Positions 18,071 to 26,606 of a stretch of 64,000 nt of DNA are shown one piece after another. Location of the stretch: NCBI RefSeq assembly GCF_003363155.1, contig NZ_QRBE01000003.1, positions 186,001 to 250,000 of the forward strand. Reading direction: 5' to 3'. The position numbers and the translations under genes were made by a program. Each line of letters opens with the position of its first letter. Position 1 is the stretch's first letter. The notes under the pieces were generated by a model that saw nothing but the letters and a program-made list of their open reading frames with translations, had not been told where the DNA came from and searched no databases. This DNA is from Dyella monticola (GTDB lineage: Bacteria; Pseudomonadota; Gammaproteobacteria; Xanthomonadales; Rhodanobacteraceae).

Positions 18071-18709
18071 TCACATCAACGTGCCGCCCATCAACACCAC
18101 ATCGGCCGGACGTCGTGCGAACAGACCTACCGTAACGATGCCGGGAATCTGGTTCAGCTCGCTCTCCAGCGCTACCGGATCGGCAATCTGCCAACCGTGT
18201 ACGTCAATCACCCAGTTGCCGTTGTCGGTGATGACGCCATCGCGCCAGACCGGGTTGCCGCCGCGTTTGACGATTTCGCGACCGACCAAGCTGCGCGCCA
18301 TGGGGATCACTTCGATCGGCAGCGGGAATTTGCCAAGCAGGTTCACGCGCTTGCTGGAATCGATGATGCAGACGAATTTCTGCGCAGCTTCGGCAATGAT
18401 CTTCTCGCGTGTCAGTGCGGCACCGCCGCCTTTGATCAGGCGTTTGTGCAGATCGCATTCATCAGCGCCGTCGACATACAGCGCAAGCGGGCCGGTGGCG
18501 TTGAGGTCGAACACGGGAATGCCGTGTTTCTTGAGTTGTGCGGTGGATTGCTCGGAGCTGGAAACCGCGCCCTGAATGCGATCCTTGATGCCAGCCAAGG
18601 CATCAATGAAGAAGGCGACGGTGGAGCCGGTGCCGACGCCGACGATCGCACCGTCTTCGACATACTTGATGGCGGCTTCGCCAGCCAGACGCTTTTCGTC
18701 GTTGCTCAT
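18071..18709 (-). CDS. rpiA: ribose-5-phosphate isomerase A
   Basis: RpiA interconverts ribose 5-phosphate and ribulose 5-phosphate in the non-oxidative pentose phosphate pathway. The 212-residue protein has the phosphate-binding VGVGTGSTV (about 23-31), the active-site DGADECD with catalytic carboxylates, and the [11 protein letters not shown] loop. Length fits the family (about 215-220). It is the last gene of a leftward group fau-EVE-rpiA, 48 bases after the EVE gene. Confidence 0.97.
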   Translation of the reverse strand: MSNDEKRLAGEAAIKYVEDGAIVGVGTGSTVAFFIDALAGIKDRIQGAVSSSEQSTAQLKKHGIPVFDLNATGPLALYVDGADECDLHKRLIKGGGAALTREKIIAEAAQKFVCIIDSSKRVNLLGKFPLPIEVIPMARSLVGREIVKRGGNPVWRDGVITDNGNWVIDVHGWQIADPVALESELNQIPGIVTVGLFARRPADVVLMGGTLM

Positions 18710-18757
18710 GGTGAGGTCCTGAGACGCTGAGAGAAAGTTGTGCGCGGGAAAGACGGC

Positions 18758-19210
18758 TTATTCAAGCTCCAGAATGTACGTCCACTCCGCTGCATTCACG
18801 GGCATCACCGACAGGCGATTGCCTTTGCGCAGGAGCGTCATGCCTTCCAGCTTCGGATGATTCTTCAGCTCATCCAGCGTTATCACCCGCGTGAGCTTCT
18901 TGACGAACGCCACGTCCACCAGCATCCAGCGCGGGTTGTCGCGCGAGCTGGCGGGGTCGAAATACTTGCTCTTGGGATCGAACTGCGAGGGGTCGGGATA
19001 CGCGTCAGTGACCACTTTGGCAACGCCCGCGATACCCGGCTCGGCGCAATTGGAGTGATAGAAGAATACCCCGTCGCCCACGCGCATCTCGTCGCGCATG
19101 AAATTGCGGGCCTGGTAATTGCGCACGCCATCCCATGCCTCGCGTTTCTTGCGCTTGAGGTCGTCAATGGAGAAGGTGTCCGGCTCGGACTTCATCAACC
19201 AATGATTCAT
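18758..19210 (-). CDS. EVE domain-containing protein
   Basis: This 150-residue protein consists of one EVE domain, a PUA/YTH-like fold thought to bind modified bases in RNA or DNA. Typical features are the N-terminal HWLMKSEPDTFSIDDL, WDGVRNYQARNF, the GDGVFFYHSN strand and the C-terminal NRLSVMPVNAAEW. The ATG at 19210 overlaps the fau stop as ATGA. The open frame continues 90 codons upstream, but that part only shadows fau. Such proteins are often encoded near fau in gammaproteobacteria; the biological role is unsettled. Confidence 0.93.
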   Translation of the reverse strand: MNHWLMKSEPDTFSIDDLKRKKREAWDGVRNYQARNFMRDEMRVGDGVFFYHSNCAEPGIAGVAKVVTDAYPDPSQFDPKSKYFDPASSRDNPRWMLVDVAFVKKLTRVITLDELKNHPKLEGMTLLRKGNRLSVMPVNAAEWTYILELE

Positions 19211-19815
19211 GCGCTCTGCTCTCCTGCATGGCATTCGATGAGTTCGCGGTCGGTGGCAATGAAATCCAGCGCGATGTCCCAACGCTCGGCGGCGATGTCC
19301 TCCAATTCCTGAAAATCGTACGCAATGCCTACCAGCAAGGGTTCGGTAGGGCGTAGTTGATCCTTCAGGAAAGCGAAGCTGCGGTCGTAGTAGCCGCCAC
19401 CATAGCCCAGGCGGTTGCCTCGGCGATCGAAGGCGAGCAGGGGCACGAATACCAGGTCGAGCTGGAAGGGAGCGAACCATTCATGTGGCGCCACCGGTTC
19501 AGGAATGCCGAAACGGTTGGGCTGGACCGGCTCGCCCGACGACCAGGGGGCAAAGCGCAGCAGGTTGTCCTGCCCGATCATCGGCAACAGGAACTGTTGC
19601 CCGCGCGTGGCCAGGGGCGGAATCACCAGGTTGAGCGGCAGCTCGCCGTCGCAGGCCCAGTAGCCGGCAACACGCTTGTCGGTGTGGTACTCGGGCAGGT
19701 GCTCCAGGCTGCGCCGCAAGCCCTGGGCGGCGCCGATGCGCTGGGGAGGGGTAAGGGCGCGGCGGCGTTCGGCCAGGCGCTGGCGTAGTTCACGACGTCG
19801 TGCGGCGGTATCCAC
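19207..19815 (-). CDS. fau: 5-formyltetrahydrofolate cyclo-ligase
   Basis: Fau (YgfA) converts 5-formyl-THF to 5,10-methenyl-THF with ATP, returning stored folate to the one-carbon pool. The basic N-terminus RRRELRQRLAERRRAL and the C-terminal FDRRGNRLGYGGGYYDR phosphate/folate motif are diagnostic. I choose GTG 19815 (202 residues) because GAGGAG lies nine bases upstream and the length fits. The frame runs back to 19932, but that part overlaps the 6S RNA gene. As in E. coli, fau lies directly downstream of ssrS and may be read through from it. Confidence 0.93.
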   Translation of the reverse strand: MDTAARRRELRQRLAERRRALTPPQRIGAAQGLRRSLEHLPEYHTDKRVAGYWACDGELPLNLVIPPLATRGQQFLLPMIGQDNLLRFAPWSSGEPVQPNRFGIPEPVAPHEWFAPFQLDLVFVPLLAFDRRGNRLGYGGGYYDRSFAFLKDQLRPTEPLLVGIAYDFQELEDIAAERWDIALDFIATDRELIECHAGEQSA

Positions 19816-19888
19816 GTCGCGCGTCTCCTCCAGGATCGTCCGGCCCCCGCTCCCGGACGCCATAGGGCGCCCGGGTGGGAATGAGGTG

Positions 19889-20073
19889 GCGTCAACCGCG
19901 ATGCCGCTGCCCACCAAACGACCTTGATCCAAGCGGGATCAGGTGGGAGGGAAATTAAGGCCTAAAGGCTTTCCGCACGCGGCGGACATGCACAACAACC
20001 TTAAGTAACCGTCCCGGGTCGTATATAGGAACAAGGCAAATGTAAGAGTGTGCTGGCGCACACCGCAGAAAAC
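19889..20073 (-). ncRNA. ssrS: 6S RNA
   Basis: 6S RNA mimics an open promoter and sequesters sigma-70 RNA polymerase in stationary phase. It sits in the conserved order zapA-ssrS-fau. The 5' segment TTCTGCGGTGTGCGCC pairs with the 3' segment GCGGCATCGCGG (terminal stem), and the hairpin ACCTGATCC-CGCT-TGGATCAAGGT matches the ACCTTGAACC hairpin of E. coli 6S in position. The estimated length, about 185 bases, equals the norm. TAAAAT (20083-20088), overlapping the zapA stop, may be its -10 box. Ends are estimated to within several bases. Confidence 0.85.
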
Positions 20074-20080
20074 GCCGTAG

Positions 20081-20419
20081 CTATTTTAGTTGCGCATCGA
20101 GTGCTGCTTCAAGCTTTCGGCGCAATGTCGCCAGACCGTCGGCGATATCCGATTCAGCAACGTTAGTGTTGCCGGTCGATGTCGCGTGCTTTTGCAGCTG
20201 CAAATATTCGTGCGTAATGCTGATGGCGGCGAGCACGGCAAGCCGGTCGAAGCCTGGCGTCTTGGCATGGCTGCGCAATTCGCGCATCTTGCGATCGAGA
20301 AAGCTTGCCGCTTCCAGCAAGCCCGCGCGCTCGTCCGGTGGGCAGGCGATCAAAAACTCGCGGTCGATCAGCCGCAGCGAAACCGGTTCGTTGATGGGCG
20401 TGCTGATGACGTCAGCCAT
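20081..20419 (-). CDS. zapA: cell division protein ZapA
   Basis: ZapA bundles FtsZ filaments at midcell. The 112-residue protein has the globular N-terminal domain (PVSLRLIDREFLIACPPDER, then LLEAASFLDRKMRELR) and a C-terminal coiled coil for tetramerisation. It follows a short coiled-coil gene whose end overlaps its start by eight bases, and 6S RNA begins immediately downstream, as in other gammaproteobacteria. Confidence 0.92.
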   Translation of the reverse strand: MADVISTPINEPVSLRLIDREFLIACPPDERAGLLEAASFLDRKMRELRSHAKTPGFDRLAVLAAISITHEYLQLQKHATSTGNTNVAESDIADGLATLRRKLEAALDAQLK

Positions 20420-20636
20420 TGTTCTCGAGCGCCTTGAGTCGTTGGATCATCGCTTCAACCCGGCTGCGCGCTTGTTCGTTGCGGGCCAGGAGACCCGCGC
20501 GTTCGCTCGCCAGTTGCTCCTGGCTGTGACGCAGGCTGCGGTTTTCTTCGCTTAGCCGATGGACGTGCTCAAGCAGCCGATCAAGCTGCTGACTTAGGGC
20601 GGCAAGCTCGTGTTGGGCGACGTCGGGAGTCTTCAT
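20412..20636 (-). CDS. small coiled-coil protein, TIGR02449/ZapB-like
   Basis: The 74-residue protein is almost entirely coiled coil (LAALSQQLDRLLEHVHRLSE onward, with heptad leucines). It matches the small family encoded just before zapA in Xanthomonadales and Pseudomonas (TIGR02449), often compared with ZapB. The start at 20636 (KTPDVAQHEL) fits homologue length. The frame extends 22 codons further to 20702. Eight bases overlap zapA, so translation is coupled and a division role is likely. Confidence 0.8.
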   Translation of the reverse strand: MKTPDVAQHELAALSQQLDRLLEHVHRLSEENRSLRHSQEQLASERAGLLARNEQARSRVEAMIQRLKALENNG

Positions 20637-20736
20637 GCGTGGAACTATATCAGGACCTTGGAAGAAATCTGCGAGGCAAATCGCTCGCGCACGGGAGTGC
20701 ATTAAACTTGTGCCTTAGACCTTAACGGAACCCACG

Positions 20737-21303
20737 ATGAGCGCCGCCGAACCTATCGGTTACGAGGAACTGGACCAGGTTGTCTCGCATCTGCGATTGT
20801 CCATTCCGGCCAGTGAGTTACATGGTTCCCTATGTGGTTTTCTGGCTGCCGGTGGCAGGCCGCGGGGTAAGCGGTGGGTACTTGCGGCACTGCAACTTGA
20901 ACCGGCCGATACCACCGTTCCGGACGCCGATCACGACGTACTCGATCAACTGGCCCGCCAGAGCGAAGACGAACTGGCCGATCCGGAATTGATTTTCGAA
21001 CCCCTCTTGCCGGCTGACGATCACCCCCTCCCTGAACGTGCGGATGCGCTGGTGGATTGGTGTCGCGGCTTCCTGGGCGGCTTCGGTCTGGGTGGCCCGG
21101 ATGTGCACGGGCGCTTGTCCGAAGAAGCGCAGGAGATTTTGCGCGATCTGGCCAGCATCGCTTCATCCTCGCTGGATCTGGGTGACGTCGATGAGGATGA
21201 AGATGCGCTGATCGAAGTGCACGAATTCGTGCGCATGGGCGCCATGCTGCTGTTTACCGAGTGTCACATTTCCAATCATCCTTCCAGCGGCACGTTGCAT
21301 TGA
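20737..21303 (+). CDS. ygfB: UPF0149 family protein YgfB
   Basis: This 188-residue member of the YgfB/UPF0149 family has ELHGSLCGFLAAGG near residue 28, WCRGFLGGFGLGG near 107 and the C-terminal EFVRMGAMLLFTE. It is an all-helical cytoplasmic protein. In Pseudomonas, YgfB has been linked to regulation of an amidase and beta-lactam resistance; a role here is not known. It is divergent from the zapA cluster, and its stop codon overlaps the pepP start. Confidence 0.93.
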   Translation: MSAAEPIGYEELDQVVSHLRLSIPASELHGSLCGFLAAGGRPRGKRWVLAALQLEPADTTVPDADHDVLDQLARQSEDELADPELIFEPLLPADDHPLPERADALVDWCRGFLGGFGLGGPDVHGRLSEEAQEILRDLASIASSSLDLGDVDEDEDALIEVHEFVRMGAMLLFTECHISNHPSSGTLH

Positions 21304-22610
21304 ACATTGCTCTTGAGGAATTCGCCCGGCGCCGCCGACAACTGATGAAAATGGCGGGGGACGATGCAGTGGTGCTGATCGCCACTGCACCCGAGCGCAT
21401 GCGTAATGCCGACGCCGCGTGGCCATACCGGCAGGATTCGGATTTCCATTACCTCAGTGGTTTCCCCGAGCCCGATGCCGTGCTTGCCTTGTTGCCCGGG
21501 CGCCAGCATGGCGAAGTCGTAGTGTTTTGCCGGGAGCGCGATCCGGAACACGAGCGCTGGCACGGGCCATCCATCGGCACCGAGCACGCTGTGGCCGAGT
21601 ACGGCATGGACGATGCTTTCCCCATCGACGATATCGACGACATCCTGCCCGGCATGATCGAAGGCCGGGCGCGCGTTTATTGCCATTTCGGCCGCGAGCC
21701 GCAGTTCGATGCGCAATTGCTGGGCTGGATGCGTCGGCTGCGGCAATTGCGCGGTGGTGGTGTGGTGCCGAAAGAATTCGTGGCGCTCGGCCATCTTCTG
21801 CACGATCTGCGCCTGTACAAATCGCGTGCCGAACTGAAGCTGATGCGTGCGTCGGCCACCATCGCCGCGGAGGCGCATGTGGCGGCGATGAAAATGGCGC
21901 GACACAGCCGTTATGAATACGAAGTGGAAGCCGAACTCTTGCGCGTGATGCGCAGTCGTGGCGCCGTAGCGGCGTTTCCGCCCATCGTCGCCAGCGGCGT
22001 GAACGCTTGCACCATGCATTACCAGGCCAATCGCGCGCCGCTGCGGCAAGGCGATCTCTTGTTGATTGACGCGGGCGCGGAGCTGGAATGCTATGCCTCC
22101 GACATCAGCCGCAGCTTCCCGATCAATGGCCGCTTTAGTCGCGAGCAACGTGCCTTGTACGAGGTTGTGCTCACGGCGCAACAGGCTGCGATCGACGAAG
22201 TAAAACCGGGGCGTTCTTACAGCACGGCTCATGATGTGGCCATTCATGTGATCACCGAGGGCTTGTGCGCACTGGGCCTGCTCAAGGGCGATCCGGCCGA
22301 GGTCATCGCGCAGGGCAGCTACAAGCGATTTTTTCCAGCCAAGACCAGCCACTGGTTAGGCCTGGACGTGCACGACGTGGGTGATTACCGCGTGGACGGC
22401 GAGCCGCGTCTGCTTGAGCCTGGCATGGTGCTTACCGTGGAGCCAGGCATCTACATCGCACCGGATGACACGACTGTTCCCGATGCCTGGCGCGGCATCG
22501 GTATTCGCATCGAGGATGACGTGGCGGTTACGCGTGATGGCAATGACGTGCTGACCGTGGATGTTCCGAAAGGGGCGGAGGAGATTGAGGCAGTGCTGGC
22601 TGGGCGGTGA
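21300..22610 (+). CDS. pepP: Xaa-Pro aminopeptidase PepP
   Basis: PepP removes the N-terminal residue from peptides with proline second. It has a creatinase-like N-terminal domain (WPYRQDSDFHYLSGF) and a pita-bread metallopeptidase domain. The two-metal ligands appear as LLIDAGAELECYASDIS (two Asp), LDVHDVGDY (His), LTVEPGIYI (Glu) and GIRIEDDV (Glu). I place the start at TTG 21300, which overlaps the ygfB stop (TTGA) and aligns with E. coli PepP. GTG 21261 lies inside ygfB. The ygfB-pepP order is the E. coli one; ubiH does not follow here. Confidence 0.93.
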   Translation: MNIALEEFARRRRQLMKMAGDDAVVLIATAPERMRNADAAWPYRQDSDFHYLSGFPEPDAVLALLPGRQHGEVVVFCRERDPEHERWHGPSIGTEHAVAEYGMDDAFPIDDIDDILPGMIEGRARVYCHFGREPQFDAQLLGWMRRLRQLRGGGVVPKEFVALGHLLHDLRLYKSRAELKLMRASATIAAEAHVAAMKMARHSRYEYEVEAELLRVMRSRGAVAAFPPIVASGVNACTMHYQANRAPLRQGDLLLIDAGAELECYASDISRSFPINGRFSREQRALYEVVLTAQQAAIDEVKPGRSYSTAHDVAIHVITEGLCALGLLKGDPAEVIAQGSYKRFFPAKTSHWLGLDVHDVGDYRVDGEPRLLEPGMVLTVEPGIYIAPDDTTVPDAWRGIGIRIEDDVAVTRDGNDVLTVDVPKGAEEIEAVLAGR

Positions 22611-22644
22611 TGAGCGCACTCCTTTCGATCACATTGTCCTCCCG

Positions 22645-22768
22645 CACCGTCATTCCGGCGCAAGCCGGAATCCAATTAGGCATGTAGTGCGGAGCAGGCC
22701 GCATAAAGCGTTTTGTGGGCTTCGCACTGCGTATGCAACTGGGTTCCGGCTGCGCCAGAATGACGATG
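22645..22768. repeat. composite REP/MITE-like element
   Basis: The left end CACCGTCATTCCGGCGCAAG and the right end TTCCGGCTGCGCCAGAATGACG are inverted, imperfectly complementary copies. Each end contains its own small palindrome (CCGGCGCAAGCCGG on the left). The roughly 65-base centre has a further dyad, GTGCGgag...ttCGCAC. It fills most of the 344-base gap between pepP and the phospholipase gene; the remaining 186 bases (22769-22954) show no gene and presumably hold the phospholipase promoter. Confidence 0.7.
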
Positions 22769-22954
22769 AGGTAACACTGCACATTACGCTAGTGCGGGTG
22801 CAACGTATGCGGTGCGTGAAGATCGCTCGCCTGTTGTTGCAACCCCTGTGAGCTGCTGCCTGGTTCTCGTAGGATTCCCGCGAATGTCGCATGATTGCAA
22901 CCTTGACACCGCAGCATCGCGCGGCGTCATCGATGCGCACGCCAGGGATATAGC

Positions 22955-25021
22955 ATGACTTCAATGAATCGCCGCGAGTTTCTCAAGCTGCTTGGAAGCA
23001 CGACGGCTGCATCAATGCTTCCAGCCAGCATCGCGCGCGCACTGGAAATTCCGGCCAACCGTCGCACGGGCACGATCGAAGATGTCGAGCACATCGTCAT
23101 CTTGATGCAGGAAAACCGCTCCTTCGATCATTACTTCGGGTCCTTGAAGGGCGTGCGCGGGTTTGGTGATCCGCGTCCTGTGAATCTTTCTAGCGGCAAG
23201 TCGGTGTGGTACCAGCCCGACGGTTCCGACTATGTGCTGCCGTTCCACCCCGCAGCGCCGGATCTTGGCTTGCAATTCCTCGAAGACCTCGCGCACGACT
23301 GGACGAGTACGCACGCCGCCTGGAACGCTGGCCAGTACGATCAATGGGTACCGAGCAAAGGTACGACCACCATGGCGTATCTCACGCGCGAGGACATTCC
23401 TTTTCATTACGCACTCGCCGATGCGTTCACCATCTGCGATGCCTATCACTGTTCAGTGATGGGCCCGACCGATCCGAATCGCTACTACATGTGGACCGGC
23501 TGGGTGGGCAACGATGGCGAAGATGGCGGCCCGGTGATCGACAACGCCGAGGCCGGGTACAGCTGGTCCACCTATCCTGAGGTGCTGCAGAAGGCGGGCA
23601 TCCGCTGGAAAATCTATCAGGATGCCGGCACTGGCCTGGATGCCGCCGGCTCCTGGGGTTGGACCGACGATGCCTATATCGGCAACTACGGCGACAACGC
23701 CCTGCTTTACTTCAATCAATACCGCAATGCGCAGCCAGGCAGCGCGTTATATCAAGGTGCGCGAACCGGTACGAGTCTTTCCGCCGGTGGCACGCTGTTC
23801 GATGAGTTGCGCAGTGATGTATTGGGCAACACGCTGCCGCAGGTGTCATGGATCGTCGCGCCGGAAGCGTATACCGAGCATCCCAATTGGCCGGCGAATT
23901 ACGGCGCCTGGTATATCGGGCAAGTGCTGGATGTATTGACCAGCAATCCGGATGTTTTCAGCAAGACGGTGCTGTTGGTTACCTATGATGAAAACGACGG
24001 CTTCTTCGATCACATGGTGCCACCCTGCGTGCCACCGTCCGAGGCGCAGGGGCAATCGACCGTATCGACAGCCAACGAACTGTTTCCCGGCAGTGCTTAT
24101 TCCCCCAGTGGTCCGTATGGACTGGGACCGCGCGTGCCGATGATCGTGGTATCGCCGTGGAGCAAAGGGGGGTGGGTATGTTCGCAGGTGTTTGATCACA
24201 CCTCCATCAACCGCTTCATCGAATGCCGCTACGGGGTACCGGCGCCGAACATCACTGCATGGCGCCGGACTGTGTGCGGCGATCTGCTCAGCGCATTTGA
24301 TTTTTCCAAACCCGATGGCACACGAGCGCCGCTGCCAAGCATCGCGGCGTACATGCCTCCGGATGATCTGCGTCATCCTGACTATGCGCCCAGGCCACCG
24401 CCGTATCAGGCGCTGCCGCCACAGGAACCGGGCGTGAAACCCGCGCGCGCATTGCCCTATGACTTATGCGCAGACGCTCGTTGGGACAATGGTCAGCTGC
24501 GCGTTGACTTCCAGAACCATGCAGGCGCGGGTGCGTGCTTTCATGTGCGTGCTAACGGCACATCAAGCGGCCCGTGGTATTACACCGTGGAAGCTGGAAA
24601 ATCACTTTCCGCCGCATGGCCCTTGCAGGATGCCTATGCGTTGCAGGTCTACGGGCCGAATGGTTTCGTGCGTGGTTTCAAAGGGAATGCCCATTCACGC
24701 AAGACGATGTTGCGGATAAGCAGCCGCTGCGAACGGGGGCGGCTTGTGCTGACGCTCGCGAACGAAGGTCGCGAGTATTGCAACATCATGCTTGAAAACC
24801 TCTACAACGGCGAATCAATCTCGTACGTGCTTCAGCCGGGTGAACACGCTGAGAGACCTTGGTCCCTCGGTGATAGCTATGGTTGGTACGATCTGGTCGT
24901 GCGCAGCGATGCGGAGGCGGGCTACGTGCAACGTCTTGCGGGTCATGTCGAAACAGGTGAGCCCAGTGTCACCGATCCGGCGATCGGGCAGGCACGCTGG
25001 TTGAATGGGCAAAATCTCTAG
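22955..25021 (+). CDS. Tat-exported phospholipase C, phosphocholine-specific type
   Basis: The 688-residue protein begins with a twin-arginine signal (MNRREFLKLLG, Arg 6 and 7). The phosphoesterase domain (about 42-440) carries the MQENRSFDHYFG motif at 51-62 and TYDENDGFFDHM later, the metal and nucleophile regions of the AcpA/PLC family. Two C-terminal DUF756-type beta domains (about 490-590 and 595-680) are typical of bacterial phospholipase C such as PlcN. It probably hydrolyses phosphatidylcholine or related lipids outside the inner membrane, supplying phosphate. Head-group preference is not readable. It is monocistronic. Confidence 0.92.
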   Translation: MTSMNRREFLKLLGSTTAASMLPASIARALEIPANRRTGTIEDVEHIVILMQENRSFDHYFGSLKGVRGFGDPRPVNLSSGKSVWYQPDGSDYVLPFHPAAPDLGLQFLEDLAHDWTSTHAAWNAGQYDQWVPSKGTTTMAYLTREDIPFHYALADAFTICDAYHCSVMGPTDPNRYYMWTGWVGNDGEDGGPVIDNAEAGYSWSTYPEVLQKAGIRWKIYQDAGTGLDAAGSWGWTDDAYIGNYGDNALLYFNQYRNAQPGSALYQGARTGTSLSAGGTLFDELRSDVLGNTLPQVSWIVAPEAYTEHPNWPANYGAWYIGQVLDVLTSNPDVFSKTVLLVTYDENDGFFDHMVPPCVPPSEAQGQSTVSTANELFPGSAYSPSGPYGLGPRVPMIVVSPWSKGGWVCSQVFDHTSINRFIECRYGVPAPNITAWRRTVCGDLLSAFDFSKPDGTRAPLPSIAAYMPPDDLRHPDYAPRPPPYQALPPQEPGVKPARALPYDLCADARWDNGQLRVDFQNHAGAGACFHVRANGTSSGPWYYTVEAGKSLSAAWPLQDAYALQVYGPNGFVRGFKGNAHSRKTMLRISSRCERGRLVLTLANEGREYCNIMLENLYNGESISYVLQPGEHAERPWSLGDSYGWYDLVVRSDAEAGYVQRLAGHVETGEPSVTDPAIGQARWLNGQNL

Positions 25022-25087
25022 CGGTTCGCTTGACGCACCGCCTGCCAGATACGACTGGCAGCCGTTGCGCTTTCAGCCATGCGGATG

Positions 25088-26407
25088 TCAGCTGAGCGAT
25101 GCAAACGCGTTGCGAGTCAGATTTTCCGGTTCACCACCCGTGCATACCACATCGTCCTCGATGCGGATGCCGCCGTAGGGTCGGAAGGCATCGACCTTGT
25201 TCCAGACGATATCGCTGGATACAGGCTTGCCGCGAAGTTCTTCCAGCAGCATGTCGATGAAGTACAAGCCCGGCTCGATGGTGACCACCATGCCCGGTTC
25301 CAGCGCACGCGTCATGCGCAGATAAGGATGGCCTTCCGGACGAGGAATGCTACCCCCGCTTTGGCTGGCCTGGAAGCCGGCGACATCGTGCACTTGCAGG
25401 CCGATGGGGTGGCCCAGCCCGTGCGGAAAGAACGCTGACGTCACACCGGATTGCACTGCGCTTTGGGCGCTCATGCGAATCAAGCCGTGTTCGCGCAGTA
25501 CCTCGGCTAGCACGTGATGGGCGTGGATGTGCAGTTCCGGATAGCTTTGCCCGGCCGTCACTTTCGCGGCAAAACCTTGCTGCGCGCGCTCGACGCTGTC
25601 GATCAATGCCTGGAACGCATCATGACCTGTTGCGGCATAGGTGCGCGTGATGTCGCTGGCATAACCGGATGCGCTAGCGCCGGCGTCGATCAGAAACGAC
25701 CGGCTTTGTTCCGGCGGTACGCGGTCGAAGTGGGTGTAGTGCAGCACTGCACCGTGTTCGTTGAGTCCCACGATGTTGGCGTAAGGCAGCTCCGCATCGG
25801 TTTGGTCGGCGGCGGCGAGATAAGCCATGTGAATGCCAAATTCGCTTTCGCCGGCGCGAAATGCTCGTTCGGCCGCGCGATGCGCCCGCGCGCCCGTGCG
25901 ACTGGCCTGGCGCATCAAGGCCAGTTCATAGGGTGTCTTGTAGCTGCGGTGCCAATGAAGATCATCGATGACGGCCTGCGGATTGTTTGCGTCCACACCG
26001 TCGATGTGCGGGCATTCGGGCGCGATCACCGCGCGGTTGCCCTTGGGCAGCGCGGCGACGGCTTCGGCGTGAGTGCGCACCACGGTAATGTCGAAATGGT
26101 CCACCCAGTAGCCGCTCGGCGCGGCCGGCACCACCTGCCAATAGTCGCGCGGCTGCACGAAGATCAGTTTCGGCTTGCCGCCAGGTGTGTAGATCACCCA
26201 GCTTCCAGGGGCGTCGGTCAGCGGCAGCCAGTGCCTGAAATGCGGGCTGGCGACGAAGGGGTAGTCTTGATCATCGAGAAATTTGCGCAGCGGCGTGCTG
26301 GCAGCCACCAGCAGATGATCGAAACCAGCCTGAGCCAATGCACGGTCCGCGCGCTCGCGCAGCGTGGCGATATGTTGGGCGTACAGCGGGGCAAGATCGT
26401 GATGCAT
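25088..26407 (-). CDS. pepQ: Xaa-Pro dipeptidase PepQ
   Basis: PepQ cleaves Xaa-Pro dipeptides. The 439-residue protein has the PepQ N-terminal domain (SPHFRHWLPLTDAPGSWVI) and the pita-bread domain with metal ligands in FLIDAGASASGYASDITRTY (two Asp), FFPHGLGHPIGLQVHDV (His), VVTIEPGLYFI (Glu) and IRIEDDVV (Glu). It is about as long as E. coli PepQ (443). This is the second M24 proline peptidase in the window after pepP. It is divergent from the XseA-like gene and convergent with the phospholipase gene. Confidence 0.95.
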   Translation of the reverse strand: MHHDLAPLYAQHIATLRERADRALAQAGFDHLLVAASTPLRKFLDDQDYPFVASPHFRHWLPLTDAPGSWVIYTPGGKPKLIFVQPRDYWQVVPAAPSGYWVDHFDITVVRTHAEAVAALPKGNRAVIAPECPHIDGVDANNPQAVIDDLHWHRSYKTPYELALMRQASRTGARAHRAAERAFRAGESEFGIHMAYLAAADQTDAELPYANIVGLNEHGAVLHYTHFDRVPPEQSRSFLIDAGASASGYASDITRTYAATGHDAFQALIDSVERAQQGFAAKVTAGQSYPELHIHAHHVLAEVLREHGLIRMSAQSAVQSGVTSAFFPHGLGHPIGLQVHDVAGFQASQSGGSIPRPEGHPYLRMTRALEPGMVVTIEPGLYFIDMLLEELRGKPVSSDIVWNKVDAFRPYGGIRIEDDVVCTGGEPENLTRNAFASLS

Positions 26408-26606
26408 GTGAGGGCCTTGCGATGCATTGGTCTCCAGCGTGCGAGTGTAGCGCGGGGCGGTGGCGAAGTCAGATTGCGCTTACATATTGATGAGTGATCA
26501 CGCAATGCACGAATAGGCATGCATGAAGCGCTACAGCGGCCCCGCGGGGAGTACGCTGGATCGCATTTGCGCCGGCGCGCTCAGACAGCGAGAGAGACAT
26601 CGCCTC

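Noticed and set aside
19211-19480. N-terminal extension of the EVE-domain frame
   Set aside because: It lies inside fau in another frame, and the EVE domain starts exactly at the ATGA overlap.
21276-22352. 358-codon minus-strand frame opposite pepP
   Set aside because: Antisense to pepP, whose metal ligands are all present; no recognisable domain in the shadow.
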